From Lepas anatifera (taxonomy: Eukaryota; Arthropoda; Thecostraca; Lepadidae): 64,000 nucleotides of DNA. The stretch is taken from positions 434,001-498,000 of the forward strand of contig JAOTON010001929.1 in NCBI GenBank assembly GCA_034440635.1. The letters run 5' to 3'. Numbering within the stretch: position 1 is the stretch's first letter; each line of letters begins with the position of its first letter. A program made the translations under genes and the position numbers. The notes beneath the pieces are model-generated. The model was not told the origin of the DNA. It saw only the letters and a list, made by a program, of their open reading frames with translations, and did not search any database. Below are positions 48,263 to 61,654 of the stretch, piece by piece.

Positions 48263-51200
48263 AATAATCGCTTGCAACGGCCCTATCTCATTTGTCCCTA
48301 AAAGCTTTGGTTTGGCGGTAGCCGACTGAGTACGCACCACAAGTCCGTTTGTCACAACATGATAATGGGTGAGTCATATTCTATAAATTAATAAGTATTT
48401 GTTTATTTTCTACAGCACAGGCAAGCATATATGACTTAGTGTCACATACTTTATAATTGGTGCAAGTAAGTGGGAATCGTGCCTTTTTACCAGCGCGCAC
48501 CCAGCTTGGAGGACAGTTAATCAAAACTATCCGAATAAACCCATGCATATTTCAGGCCTAATTTTTCCAGCAAAGACGGAGAACACTTGCCGTTTTCTTG
48601 CGTTGCCCGATACCAGTTTATCGGGAACGTAATACGCCGTCACGCGGGGAACAACGCTGTGGTAGCTCAATCAGTCAGCGCTCGTCCATTTACAGTGCGT
48701 TGCTCTCTTCGCTCTCTTCCCCTTTCGCTGTTTTCCCATCCGGGGAAGAATGGGAGGAGGGAAGGGGAATTGCCGGAACAGGAAGCCGAGGCGGAAATGG
48801 CGTCAGCATTTGTCGCAAACGTCACCACAGGCAACGGCGGCGCCAGGCTCCGGAATTTGGAGGTTTTTGGGACGGCGGTTGGTGCGTGAATGGAAATATG
48901 GCACCTTGGTCGAGTCCAGGAATTTAATTTAGCTAGGTTTTTTTAGCCGAAAATCATGAAAACGTCCATTATTTCTCTGAAAAACGTACAGTGCACTCAA
49001 TATTTTGATTTAAAAATGCTCTTCTAGGGTGAAAAATAAACCTCTGTCTGTGGATGACGTCATGATCTGGCAACTACTACCATATTTGATAGGCTTCTAA
49101 GGCTTCAATTGGCTGATTTCACACCGTGACGTCAGTGCTGTCGTCACACCAACAGCTGACAACTGTGGCCGCCTGGCTTGGATACAAGTGGGGTACATTT
49201 CAGGTAGGTTTTTAGCTTTTCTGCACGGAAATTTGGAGTTTCAAGACACATAATATATTGAGTACCGGGTTTTCCGGCATGCTTTACAACTTGGCTGTCT
49301 CAGTTAAAATCACGTTATAAAGGTGCCACATTCTCTTTAAGAATATTGGAATTACTTTGCATTGGAACAGTGTTAACATTATCCGAGTTAACCTTGCAGT
49401 CAATTCTGGCTGCATAAACGATGTAGTATTTCGTTGTTGCTTAGGTAGGAAAAGTCCTTACAACCAGGGATATAAGCAAAGTTGGAAGACGAAAATACTT
49501 TATAAATAGAAATTAAGTGCCAATATAGTGGAGACATACTACGTTTGCAGAGGTTTAGCCGCTTAGTGTTGGTTAGTTTGGAGGCTGGGCGAGAAAAACA
49601 GCATTGTCAGACCAGGAGGATGGTCGCCGCTATCCCACCCCTCCAACCTCTCTGATTCTCATATTCCATGGCCGTATCTTGGGGTAAATTGTGCTGAACT
49701 TATGGAAAAAAACGTGCCAATTATGGCCACGCAGCACATGCTTGTCTTTGTGGCTAATATTTTCTACCGAAAAAGTTTAAGATTCAAATGGGATCTAACA
49801 ATAACTACAATTCCTGAGATCATGATGCTTCCTTGAACGAAATACGCAAGGCGGGAGACTTTATTGAAAAAATAATTGTTGAGTTGTAAAGCTAAAGGAC
49901 GCACCTTAAGAATTGTTCCTCATACTCAGATGGGATCTGTCTCTTCCACAGTGGATTTGAGTACCTATGGGATCGAGATTGGAAACTGGTCATCAACTAT
50001 GATATATTTTTAAGCACGAAACACCTAGGTCAGATTATTGCTCATAACAAACTCTTCGAATATGGAAAACAATGTTTTCAAGGTTTAGTTATAAATAAGC
50101 TTAGTCGGAGGATCGTTGGGTAGACTGAAGACTTTACCTTGGATTACATAGCTGTTATGGAGATGCTACTCAGTTGTTTGAAAATGTTCATAGGATGAAT
50201 ACTGTCTCTTGTTTGCACAGTTGTTCTCATTCTCAAAACCGCTTTTTGCATATTTTCGATGGGAAATTTTACAGGTGAAAAAATGTGGAAGAGCCATATG
50301 TGGATCTAAGGCATATTTTTTATCGGCAAAATTAATTTTCCAACTTTATGCACATTGATAATACCCATACCGGAGAGGGATCTGACACTAAAGCGCATTG
50401 GAGGGGGCCTGGTAGCCCCCTCCCATAGATCTCAAAATCGTAGTGGCTTAGAAAAACGCCGGTTAGAAGGTGGGTGTAGGCTATGGTGACCTATATCATA
50501 ACTAGTTTTCATTGAAATACATCGGTAAGGTTGAACGAGGTCATAAAGGTCAATTCTTGGCCGTGCTTGGGACCTCTTGGGAAATGCCGACGAAGGTTTC
50601 CAAAAATAAACCAAAAAACGCTCCGAAACGAACTTTTCACCGAGTAAGGAAAAACCATCCATGTTTACCGTACGCATATTTAACTTCACTCTCACCGTAC
50701 GCAAACTGCTGTTATTCCGATTATAGTATTTAGGTGTGTGCCACAGCTGCTACCTAGGATGAGCTTATTGTTTCACAGGTCACAATATCAATTTTGAAGG
50801 TTACCCAGAATCCACAAACTCCAGAGGCCGCTGGCAATGTCTTTCATACGTTCTCTCGAAAATAACTAAAGCAACGCTGAGTTCACGAATGATTACTAAC
50901 AACGAACATACAATTGTACTCATTACGTTTTACACGGCTATACCAAGAGGCAAAGTGAGTGTGCTGCATATTAAATTCACGAAGCGGCAATGCTGTGACA
51001 AATTGGACACCGTGGCCATCGTGGCCAATCCAGCTCCTCTCAAACAAGCTGGAAAAGGTGCAGCTAATTTGTGCACTAATTTATTACACGCTCAGGGGAA
51101 CGGTGAATATAATGCAAGACATTAAAGCGCTTGATGTAGCAATATCAATGACAATATATTGGAATACAGTTTCAATCTTTTATTTTATGAAATTCTACCA

Positions 51201-52392
51201 AAACTGCAGATATTTCCGGCACTTGAGGGCTCCCAGAAGAGTTCACATCAAAGAGGCGTGCTACACCATTCGCCCGCTCGAGATACTGTCATTCCATCAG
51301 ATATATGTAGAGGGAAGCCATCTTAACACGGTGTCCATGTTGCTCCACCCTCCCCAGGTACTCCCTTCTTTTTCCAATTGTTGATGGAGTAGATATTGCC
51401 TGCCAAAACAGGTTTCAAAAACCTCTGTAGACAATTGTCTACTCGTCATTTATCTGTCCGTAGTCATTTAGATCCAGTGCTTGATCCAGACTCATTTTGG
51501 TAAGAGGTAGGGAGGTTCGACCGTACCCTGTATTTACCTCGAATCACTTCTTACTATGTGATTACTTTGGGCAGACATGTCGGGGGGAGGCTTGATCGTC
51601 CTAGCCCTCTTTGTATTCGCCACAGTTTAGATCCTATAATGTTCTAACACTTTCAAACTAAATCCCTCCAGGTGGAAGAACATCGCCTCAGGCAGTGCCC
51701 TCAGGTGTGCACCGGTCCAGGCTACCCAACACATGGAAACCATTGTTTTTAGAATCTGAGTATGTTTTAAATCAAAGTTCTAAGTACAATAAGCTCGTGA
51801 TATTGATGAAAAAGCCATGAAAAATCTGCATATTTGAGACACATGCACATTTATCAGTCATGCCAACAAAGTACTAGGCGCTTATATGACCTCGCAGATT
51901 GGTGCGCCCTTAAACTCAAATAATCAAAGTACTAAATTCATTTAAATCGATCGTTTCACATGAAGGTCAGCGAGCGCCCAAGTTCCGCTTGAACCCGTTC
52001 CTCACAACGTAAAACGCCAATTTCCAGTCCTTTCATGAGTCCTTTCACCAGTTTAGCCTGCAACTCTTGTCAAGCGGGTCGACCAGGTGCAGAACAGGTT
52101 TCCTATATCACTGAATGGTATCAGGTCAAACGTTCGTAAACGCAGAATTTCGTATGCCTAATAATCATAAATAGAAGTTCTTGTATAGCAGTGTTCGTAA
52201 GTGATCATATTCGAACATCAGCAGTTACGAACATTAGCTCACTTAAGCATTTGCGTATGAACGTCTGCTAACAAACATGTGTTACGAACATGCTTGCTTG
52301 TGAACATTGTCGGGACGCCCGCTGAATTGTCATTCACTCCGACAGTGCAGCTCTTCAATTTACATTTCCTCTTACCACACTTCAGAACCGAT

Positions 52393-52393
<1 letters not shown>
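48263..52393. other. No recognised gene
   Basis: A tRNA-head-like piece (GGTAGCTCAATCAGTCAGCG) lies at 48661-48680, followed by a GC-rich patch near 48740-48890 with overlapping open frames but no splice sites. A SINE-tail-like piece is at 51880-51925. The rest is AT-rich without supportable exons. Confidence 0.45.
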
Positions 52394-52442
<49 letters not shown>

Positions 52443-52459
52443 TACTCTCTCTCTCTCTC
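52394..52459. repeat. (CT)n microsatellite
   Basis: About 65 bases of CT repeat are broken by two short interruptions (TTCTCT and TTACTCT). On the minus strand it yields an artefactual Arg/Glu peptide. Confidence 0.95.
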
Positions 52460-53283
52460 GCTGAGTGCAAAACGATATCCTCTTAGTAAACAAAACTCAG
52501 AAAACTTGTTGAATTGCTCCAGTTTTCATGCTCCTACCCCGTCGACCCCGAGCCAGCGGCGTTTTTCTGAGCAGTGCTGTCGCGTTGGCATTTTCACCTC
52601 TAGACTTCTGCGTTGGATACCGGGAATTGTAAACAGGTTTCGGGCTGCATCAGACTCTGACTCTTTTAATAAGTCTACTGGCATTCTAATAAAAGCATGT
52701 GTTCACATCTGAAAGGAGCCCGAGTGTTCCGTATAGCCTCTTAAAGTGTTGTCGCCGCTTACCATTTGCTGGGTAACCATGTATTGGACTTTAGGATTGT
52801 CTTGTAACTCTACAGAGTTACAAGATATATATATTGACTAAAATTAGTATATAGGTTGTTTTTAAGCAGCGGTGTCAGGTAGATTCTGATGTTTGTGTTC
52901 GGTTTTATTTTGTCAAATATAGACAGATGAGTGCTAGTTGATTACTAGAAATTAACAAACAAGCGGATCCATTTGTTTGTACCTTTCTCCTAGTTCTTGC
53001 AATAAAGCAGCGCTCTGGCGTTCCCCCCTCATTCTCGTCCTGGAGCCGCCTCTGCCCAGGGCCGATCCCCCGCGGTGTCGCCGGCAGTCGCCGGTCATTG
53101 TGATAGTGAAGGGTGGTGAGGGGGGAGGGGGCGGCGGTGCGAACTCGATAAACAGCCTAAAGGAGAACGCCTGGGGCGGGGGCGGGCGCGACATTCTAAG
53201 CGGATTGGCGAGGCAGCAGTGCCGGTTGCAAGGGCGGGTTCAGGCGAAACAGGTTCAGGTTTTTTACGGGGGTAAGTGCGGGA

Positions 53284-53431
53284 CAATGGCGGATACAGGG
53301 GGGCTGAAGCCCCCGCCCCTGAAAGTTCTGATTGTCCATAGTAATCACGGTTTATTCAGGGTGAATGTGGGATAGGATTGAGCCCCATCACCCCTCCCCC
53401 CGCCCGAATTGAAACTCTGGAACCGCCACTG
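53284..53431. mobile_element. 148-bp hAT-type MITE with 8-bp target-site duplication
   Basis: The ends are CAATGGCGGATACAGGG and CTCTGGAACCGCCACTG. The flanks GTGCGGGA (53276-53283) and GTACGGGA (53432-53439) form an 8-bp duplication with one change. No coding capacity. Confidence 0.75.
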
Positions 53432-53755
53432 GTACGGGACGTCACACTGAGTCTATAACTGGAGAGTTCAGGGTTTATAGAAGTATATTTTCTGTCAGCG
53501 AGGGAGTAAGGTTTTAGTTAAAACCTCCGCCCCAACACCTTTTTGGACGGTGGGAATGTTTTGGGTGTATTCTGTCATACTCTTGTTTCTTGTATGGATC
53601 AGAAAAGCATATAGTTCACATAATAAAAGCGAGAAAATCATGTTTGATTCAATTATTCATCATCTTGTACACGGGATGACAAGGTGCATAGGTGGACAAA
53701 AGCATAGGTGGATCAGGAGGCAAAAAGGATGTTCGCCCCACATCATACCTTAACG

Positions 53756-53974
53756 CCAGAGGCGGATCCAGGACTTTATTTGGGGGAGGGGCTAGATGGA
53801 TTGTAGTTTTCCGCCATTGCCTTCGTACAGCCTTTAGCTATGCATTAGCTGTAGGCATTCGGTCATTTGGAGGGGAAGGGTGCTTGAGCCCCTAGCTCCC
53901 CCTTCTATATACCACTGCTTGGCACCCTCTGAAATCACCTCAGTACCACCTTGGAAATCCTGGATCTGCCTATT
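53756..53974. mobile_element. MITE of the GGATCC family
   Basis: The left end AGAGGCGGATCCAGGACTTT and right end CCTGGATCTGCCTATT are inverted repeats. Directly before it (53687-53720) are two GCATAGGTGGA fragments, possibly end remnants. No target-site duplication was recognised. Confidence 0.6.
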
Positions 53975-54348
53975 ATCGAAGAACGTATGTTGATCTGGTA
54001 GTATCAAATATTTTAAGCGTGTCTTGTAACTGTGATTGTTGTTATCATGCCAGTGCATAGATTTGCTGCAATGAACATTAATGTCCTCAGGCAGATGGGC
54101 GAAAGTGGTGTGTGTGTGTGTGCAAGCAGATAGTATATCCCATGCTCTGGGATTCTCGGGTTGAGGGGCAAAAAAAAGGAATTGCCCAGGCTCCCAGGCT
54201 TCAGCCTATTTTCTTTAAAAAACACACCTTGTCTGTATACTATTTTTAGCCCTGTTGCCGCCTTCTAAACAACCGGTGACGATCCGCCACTGCGTTTGAG
54301 AATGTAAAACGCTGTTATTACCGAATGTGTAGCTTTGTTGACACGACG

Positions 54349-54447
54349 ATCGGCGAGGCCCCGACAGGATGGCGAGGCCCCGACAGGATGGTAAGGCCCC
54401 GACAGGATGGCGATGCCCCGACAGGATGGCGCGGCCCCGATAGATGG
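54349..54447. repeat. 20-bp tandem repeat, about five copies
   Basis: The unit GGCGAGGCCCCGACAGGAT repeats with small changes (GATGCC, GCGGCC). It is GC-rich and non-coding. Its CCCCGACAGGAT core is reminiscent of the CCCGACAGGCC motif in the hAT element at 62217, which may be coincidence. Confidence 0.85.
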
Positions 54448-54603
54448 CGAGTCTTCGGGTGGGTCCAACATACCAGTTGAGAAGTGGCAGCAGTCAGCAA
54501 TATTTGGCAGTTTGTTTTTACACAAAACAAGGAACCTGAGTATGGGAGACATTTCTTGAACGTTAAGATTTAATATTTAGAACAAGCTAGCAGGATGTTT
54601 TCA

Positions 54604-54787
54604 ATATAATAATTGTTGCGGTTTAACGACGCACCAACTGCCAGGGTCATACGGCGTCGCCAACTCTCACCCCGTTGGAAGGGATTTTGGGGATCAGATC
54701 GACTTATTCAGAGGCTCCGCCGGGACTTGAACCCGGGACCGGTGGCTTAGCAGACAAGGGTGCTATCCATTAAGCCTCCTCATCCCC
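54604..54787 (-). repeat. tRNA-derived SINE with target-site duplication, minus strand
   Basis: A full-length copy lies in reverse. On the minus strand it runs from GATGAGGAGGCTTAATGGATAG through GGGTTCAAGTCCC to the tail GTGCGTCGTTAAACC. The flanks TAGCAGGATGTTTTCA (54588-54603) and TAGCTGGATGTTTTCA (54788-54803) are the target-site duplication with one change. Confidence 0.9.
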
Positions 54788-55559
54788 TAGCTGGATGTTT
54801 TCATTAAATTAATGATGTTCTGTTGGGATTTCCAAGAAAATGTCAAATCATGAATGGAAAAATATGGAAAATGCGGTTTTCTTAACAAAAGTTGGGATGC
54901 TTCTGACGCAGCCCTCTCCCCCTTCCCGGATCAGCAGTTAGATAATATTTAGCTCAGCTTCCTCCGTAACAACTAAATTTATTCTTACAACTAAATGAAA
55001 CTACAACTAAATTAAAAACAACTAAATGCATTCTTACAACTCAATTAGGCTTCAACATTGTGAAGGAAATTATCACTGGAAGCAGTTCGGGATGTGTTAG
55101 GAAGAGAAATGCAGAATGCAACGTCAAACTGCATGTGTTTCGATCGCGAGAGCTGTGTGAGCGCGTAATCACGTGAGCGCCCCTGGAATAGCCACCCTGG
55201 CCTTTGTCTTCCTTAGCAACGTGCTTGATTGTTAGACCGTCTTACTTTGAATCACGCAGCAAATACAGCTTATTTAACATATTTTTGTGTATTTCTTACA
55301 TTTGTCGTAACACTTAACGGAACACAAATATAATGTATAAAATAAGCTGCAGTTTGTTAAAAATTTAAACAAGACTATATGACTTTTTCCAAATACATGT
55401 TGTCCAAGTTGTTCTCAGTTCGACTGTTGGAGTCGAGTCTCACTATAGTCATCAATGGACTTGTCATGGAGACCCCGACCTCACCACACGAACGAGCAAG
55501 TCCCACAATGAAGGGTTGCTTTAGAAGCCAAAGTGTAACGTCCTACAAAGCACAGGGTC

Positions 55560-55741
55560 GACCCCCCCGCTCAGGTCACCCTCTCACCAGTCAGTTGCCA
55601 GCCGACCTGTACGTCGGGTAAACTATTGAGCGCCGGAGCGTCTCAGGGGAACCGATCCCAAGCCTGGACATGCACTGCCACTGCATGTTCTGAGCAGCGG
55701 ACCGGAGCCCAACGCTCTACCAACTGAGCTACCGGGGCGTC
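55560..55741 (-). repeat. Second SINE family with tRNA-like head
   Basis: On the minus strand the head GCCCCGGTAGCTCAGTTGG carries a perfect A box. About 50 bases on comes GGGATCGGTTCCCC, then GAGACGCTCCGGCGCTC and GGCTGGCAACTGACTGG. It pairs with the partial copy at 46516-46625. The head is not a complete tRNA, because its 3' acceptor strand is missing. Confidence 0.7.
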
Positions 55742-57967
55742 ATTGGACTTCATTGACTTCTTCGTCTACTTTCCATCATTGGACCTACCTGCAAATACAA
55801 ATGTCCGATTATCCAGCATGCCGCGGCAATGACTTAAAAAACACGATGATCGATGCTACTCAGCATTCATAAAATAACAGCGAGCTCACTTCGAGTGCGT
55901 TCCAACGCTGAGACCTGAGGCGGCTCATTTGGCTTCTACGCCTGATCGGGCCATTGAAGACGATCTAAGCGCTCTCGAGCGATGTGCCTCCAGCATTTGA
56001 CGTGCCAGTGATCAGAGCCACTTGAGCACTTCCCATTCTCCTTTACTGGAACAACAGGCGGCCGCCGTAACGGGGATGCCGGCTTTATTTTCGACTAGCT
56101 CAGACGTGGGATGGAAGTGCAGAATTCGGTGATGTTTTGTGTGTTGAGAAAGACTACCTCTCTTTCTGCGGAAAAATTGTTCGAGTAATTGACCACGGAG
56201 AGACATTAGCTCGTTCAAGACCCATTATAAAAAAATACAATACAGTGCAGCATCATTATCTGGTGGAGGCTGCACAACTATCGGGAAGGGGAGCAGCGCA
56301 TATCTGCCAACCGAGAATTTAGTCAAACGTTTAGGGGGAGGGTCAGGTAACCCGTATAAAATCGTGGAAAAGATGGAGTTTTAAGAAATTCTGGCAACTG
56401 TGACTGAATTTTGAGTAGTTGGGAAGTCACATTGGACCATCCTAATCTGTCGACGAGAATGCTGGATATTCCATCCGCGCCAGATTTTTGGTTATGGTTT
56501 CGGAGAATTTGACTAGCGTTTGAGAAAGCGCAGGTTGAAGGTGCTTAATTTAAACCCCAAGAATAACCCATTTGATTGGGCTGCGAATACAGCTCAAAAA
56601 CATCATATTTAATTCTACATTATTTTCAGTAATAACAATTCAGCAAAACTGAGCGTGCATGCATACGTTTTCTAATCAGTGTCCCAAAACGTAGATATCG
56701 TTGAATGAAATTATAAAAAGGAACCACTGCCTGGTGCGATATATTTCACCCCCAAAATTATTGCGTCGTTGAAAAATTTCCGCTGGATCCAACAATAACT
56801 TTAATTTCTCCTGTATAGGAAGATCTTTTTTCCCATCTTGCCTCTCTTCCCGGTCAACGTATTTATAACAAGGATTATTTGGATTGTTTGAGCTGCATGA
56901 TATCAAAAAGTGAGGCAAGGTGTACAAAAACATGCCAAGGGTTTTATTTTTGGAACATGGTACAAAACAAACTATGAGACTTTCTCATAGTTTGGTTGTT
57001 TGGTATCGGCTTTTAAAAATAAGCCTTTGGTATACTAAATATCAACTTACATCACATATTTAATGAAAAAAACCTGAATTCGGCTATGAAAGTCTCTATG
57101 GGGCTGTGAGTGAACGGACCTGTGGCTGCAACGACCCGTTCGGGTAAATCTCACCTTCTTTATCCTCACGTTTGGTCATCCGCATTGTCTCCTTCCATTG
57201 TTTTCAACCACTTCACACTCATCACGACAACACTTTATAACCACCTCAACAGTGTGGAAGTGTGTAATACACGAATATACGGCCATGACTTCCATAAGAC
57301 AGATATTTCCAACAGAATTCGAGGCATCCACGGCGATTGCTGCATTAGCAGCCGTGTCGATGGTAAAATAAATCGTCCTAGTCGGACAGTTAGCGATTCA
57401 GCAGCTGCTGCACAATTGGTTTGGGTGTCGGAGAGTCATGGAGATCAGGAGGGCCGTGTCGTTTCCAAATCAAATAAGGAGTTCACCATTCGCCGGAATG
57501 GTATCCTCGAGTTTTATCAATCCAGCTGTTTCGTCATTAAGTGTGATATACCGAGAGTTGCTTTTTAAAAGGCCTCTTAGCGGATTTTTGTATCATATCA
57601 ATCCCACATGTGGCCAAAACAGATGTCGAGCCCTAAAATCCCTATCATATCAATCCACGTCATTTCATTTGTGAGTTTGTGGGATATTGCTTATGATTTT
57701 CAGGCAGCTTGCTGGCAAGCTCTTTGTTACCATACCGTCAAATATCTGAGCGTATTCATCAGTATTTTAAGTATGACAAATTACCCCACTCAAACGATGT
57801 ACTATTGCTTAATCATTGCAGGAATGCTGAATGAGCATCTCTTTTTGTATGGGGAGACTTGGCCGCAGCTATAAGAGGACATCTGGCATAATGGGGATAA
57901 CAAGTTTTCTGATATCGTTCTCTTGGTTATGTCATCTGATTGTTCGGATATCTGTTATTCTGATATC
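55742..57967. other. No recognised gene
   Basis: A 152-codon plus-strand frame (57110-57568) contains SKSNKEFTIRRNGILEFYQSS but has no family match that I know and no splice-site pair. I do not call it a gene. Confidence 0.4.
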
Positions 57968-58174
57968 CACTGGCGGATACAAGCAGGCCCTCAGCGGCTG
58001 TAGCCCCTTCCAAAGTATAAAATTGTGTCTCTTGGTCCTCAAAATTACCAAATTTTAGCCGTTTTTTTCTTCAAAACTACTATGTTTTCACGATTTTTTC
58101 TCGATTTAGCCCTCCAAAACGTTGGTTTGGCCTCCAAAACGTTGGTCCAAAAGGTGCTCCTGGATCCGCCAGTG
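57968..58174. mobile_element. 207-bp MITE of the CACTGGCGGATCC family
   Basis: The ends CACTGGCGGATACAAG and CCTGGATCCGCCAGTG are inverted. The interior holds a duplicated block (GGCCTCCAAAACGTTGGT, earlier CCTCCAAAACGTTGG). The flanks do not show a clear 8-bp duplication. Confidence 0.7.
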
Positions 58175-58752
58175 GTAAGACATATGTAATAACTTTAAGA
58201 AATAAACCCTCAAACGTACTAATCGTTACACTCATAATGGTATCATCTCTGATAGGATTGAAGAATGATTATGATATTGAACACGTTTTGCGGAATGATA
58301 AAATATGAATTTATTACTTTTTTACCGGGTACAGTACCTCAATGCTCCGTTCCAACAAAATACAATTACAACTTACAGGTTTTAACATGTTAAAATTCGA
58401 ATTGACACAATGAAGAGGTGTCATTGCACGATGCATTCATCAATCATATCACGTATACATAATACGAGATAAATTCGCATTCTTGGGTTACTCTCTGGTC
58501 TTGAACGGATAGTTTTGTAAATGGGTGAGGGGCATCAACATGTAAATGAAAAAAGTGTTGGGTTATTTTTGCATGTAACGTTATACATTTTGGGTAAGCC
58601 TTTTCACTCTTCCACACCATGTCATAACCTAAATAATTTGGAGGGTCTGACTTCAACTGTGCACTATTTGAATATTTTTTCCGTGCTCGAGGCGACACAT
58701 CTTAACGTCTGGGAAAACTGACAAGAGTAGCCTCCGCTGATTAACTTTTCAG

Positions 58753-59541
58753 CTATTTCTCGGCCGATTTCTCAGATGTCGCCGAGCCATACATTCCGCA
58801 CCTTTCAATATAGTTTTCGGAGAGACCAGTGCATTTGCAGCTGGTGTGTCCATCATACCCATTGTCGCCACCAGCATTCCCGTTGGTTTTGGAATTTGTA
58901 GATGCTGTCTCCGTGATGGCGGTCCGACGCGGCTCCAACTAAGACGAGCCCTCCTCCAGCGAAGGAGAGCTGTTGTTACAGCCGATATGATCAATAACAG
59001 AGGTCCGGTAGCTATTAGTGCTGCAATCGGACAGTTCCGTCGTGATGAATTGTTCCCGAGAGACATTTCAGCTGGCGTTGAATATGACCGAGACATGCCG
59101 GTTCGGACAATTGCTTTGGTCAAACATTTGCTCTTTAATGTCCTCTTGAGCTTCAGAAAGCGTGTTCTGTTCGTCTCCAGGAAGACTCACTAGGCTTCTG
59201 ATCCATATCTCGGACGGATGCTCCCAGTAAGAGAACTGAAGATCAGTGATAACAACTTTAGCTGTGTCGTAAAAGAGAAAGGAGCCGTTTTCAGCGGAGT
59301 GTATGCGAAAGTTTGACATCTTTAGAGATGTGCCTGATTCGGTTCTCACCAGAGCAGATGACCCGTTCTTCAAGTGTACGACTTCCGTGTTCTCGAATCT
59401 TATGCTCTTCTTGACGACCATGCCAAACGCATTGGTGCTGAGGTTTGAATAGCTTGAGCTGGTAATCTTAAATGAGTTCACAACGACATTAAACCCAAGC
59501 GGATGTACCGCTTCAAAGTAGGACGTTTCGACCAGAATATT
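58753..59541 (-). CDS. Probable single-pass membrane protein, frame-broken
   Basis: An exon-like frame starts after the acceptor GTGCTTCAG (59542) and encodes NILVETSYFEAVHPLGFNV, then KKSIRFENTEVVHLKNGSS and KVVITDLQFSYWEHPSEIW. The alternating hydrophobic pattern and Asn-x-Ser/Thr sites suggest a beta-helix-like ectodomain, a common pattern in invertebrate receptor-like proteins. That frame stops at 59068. The next frame supplies a membrane segment (AALIATGPLLLIISAVTTALL, residues split over 58960-59035). A third frame gives a tail with GLSENYIERCGMYG and a TAG at 58753. Two frame changes (near 59080 and 58940) are needed, so it is a pseudogene, a misread sequence, or spliced in a way I cannot see. 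No family name can be given. Confidence 0.4.
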
Positions 59542-59554
59542 CTGAAGCACGCTG

Positions 59555-59690
59555 ATTAACCCATTAACGCCCAGCGGGTCATTTTTGTCCTCTGACTTTG
59601 ACAGGCTGCAAAATCGGTACCAATGAAGTGATCTTAATGTTTATGATATGGATGCGTGTTTCAGAGCGTGAAAAAGCTGGGAAAATGCAT
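59555..59690. repeat. Possible TTAACCCATTAACGCCCAGCG repeat
   Basis: The stretch ATTAACCCATTAACGCCC and GGGTCATTTTTGTCCTCTG has the look of a short interspersed repeat placed just upstream of the membrane-protein exon. No second copy is present in this window, so this is judged on composition only. Confidence 0.2.
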
Positions 59691-61654
59691 TTGAAATTCT
59701 AGGTTTTTATGGGACGATTTTAGTGGAACTTATTTTGGCGGGGTTTTGGTCAGCGTGAGATAGCTCTGCAATTTTTTTCTCGCAATAACATATGGAAAGA
59801 TGAAAAAGGTTTTCATGATTTACATTAAGCCAAGACCTCTAGGAGTCAGATCGTGAAGAAGCAGTAAGATTTTCTTGAACGGCTTTGCCATGAGATATCG
59901 TCAAATATGAAGCGGACAAAAATGCCCCGCTGGGCGTTGCGGACATCTGCGGGCCGCTGAAATTGAGGAAAAGGATGTGTTCTGTCCTCCCGTCTGGTGC
60001 GTTAGGTGCACAATGTTACCTAGTAACATTGAGTAAAGACTGGTGGCTCTGCTCAGCGTGCTTCTGTGAAGTATCCAGAGCTGCAAAAAATCTCAAATCT
60101 GTCGGGCACTTTCGAAAAAAACCTCCAAATCTGTCGGGTGGTTAGGATAGGACTATTAAAATTGTCTAAAACCCATTCAATTGGTAAAATGGTCCTACTC
60201 TTTTTCCACATTCTTAATAGAAAATACTAAAATTAGCATAAAAAACTTCAAGTTTGGCACCAATGGATATCATTATCCTTATTTTTGTGCTCTGATCCTT
60301 ATATGTGTGATATCCTTAATTTTCGTGCTCTGAAGCCGCCTATGGAAAATCTAAGTGGAATGGCACAAGTCTATTAATTTTCAAAACTCTAGAACTGAGA
60401 CTGTTCTTCGGGTTTTCAATTATCAGACACGCTCAGGAAATTAAGGTTATCGGCAGAAACCTATAACAAATTGAATACCAAACCACCAATTCCCATTTTC
60501 TGGAGTCACCATTGGTAAAGGAAATTTATTATTGGATGTAATTTGAGATTTGTGGACGTACAGCATACAAATAGTGTGTGTCAAAGTCAGCTCGACTGGG
60601 TCTTGAATAAGACTCAGTCTTGAATTCAGATGATTTAGGTCACAGGTGGAAATATACAATAACATGAAAAGCAGCCCCCCTTTTTCAGTCCTCTGCAGCC
60701 GCCATTGACAAAAAATGCTGCACTAGAATGAGAATAAGTGATATTTTGTTATTATGTTACATAGTCCAGCCCAGAATACTTAAGAAATATAGTTTGCAAT
60801 GGAAGAAAGCTGACCTGGTTCCCATACCATGCGGTTACTTATGCCAGCTTCTGCAGATTTTCATGATTTCAGTTTTTTGGAGGTGGGAGGGGGTAATTTG
60901 GAAGGAACCCCCAAAATTTATATATGGATTTTGCTCTGATGGCCAGACAAACAAGATTGGAGGGGCACTTTTTTGATATTCGAAAGTGTTTTTAAGCATC
61001 ATGGCTACTTGTAGCTGAATACAAACATGTAATATTAGCTTTCCATGACTTTAAATGCATGTTTACATGAGAAGTCCTAAATTTTGAAGCTGTTGGCTAT
61101 CTCAAAGTTTTTTATGCATTGCCGTGCTCATTTCCATGAGGGTACGTGGTTTAGGATCTGAAGTTCATGAGGCTAATAAATAACCTTAAGTCAGTTAGAT
61201 AGTAAATGTCAAATAAATATCATGTTTCCAAGGAAGTTAAGAGTAAAAGGAATGAGTAAAGGTTGCACTAGGCTGTGTTTTTGTTATATCTTTGTCCCCT
61301 TGACATAGATCATAGGCATATTTAGGTAAGTGAATAAAATGAAATAGGAGAAATAGTTTGGTACTTAAAACTCAAATTAATGTGGAAAGGTGAAGAGTTT
61401 TGTTTCTTTGGCATCTACAAATCCACTGATGAAGGTATGCAACTTTTGTGGTTAATTCTGGACAAACAGGCATTGGATTTAAAAGAAGATGGAAGGGAAA
61501 ATCAAATGTTTTAGTCTAATTTGACCAGTCTGCTGGTAAAATTCATTTTTCCCTTATTAATATCATTTAGAATTATTGATCAACAGTGAGCATAACATAC
61601 TGTGTGGAAATAAATGTAAGCTGCCGAAATTACAACGAACACCACATCACTTAC

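Noticed and set aside
55680..55741. A functional tRNA gene on the minus strand
   Set aside because: The A box is perfect, but the T arm is displaced and the 3' acceptor strand is missing; a second copy at 46516 shows it is a SINE.
57110..57568. 152-codon plus-strand frame as a gene
   Set aside because: No recognisable motif and no acceptor or donor at sensible positions.
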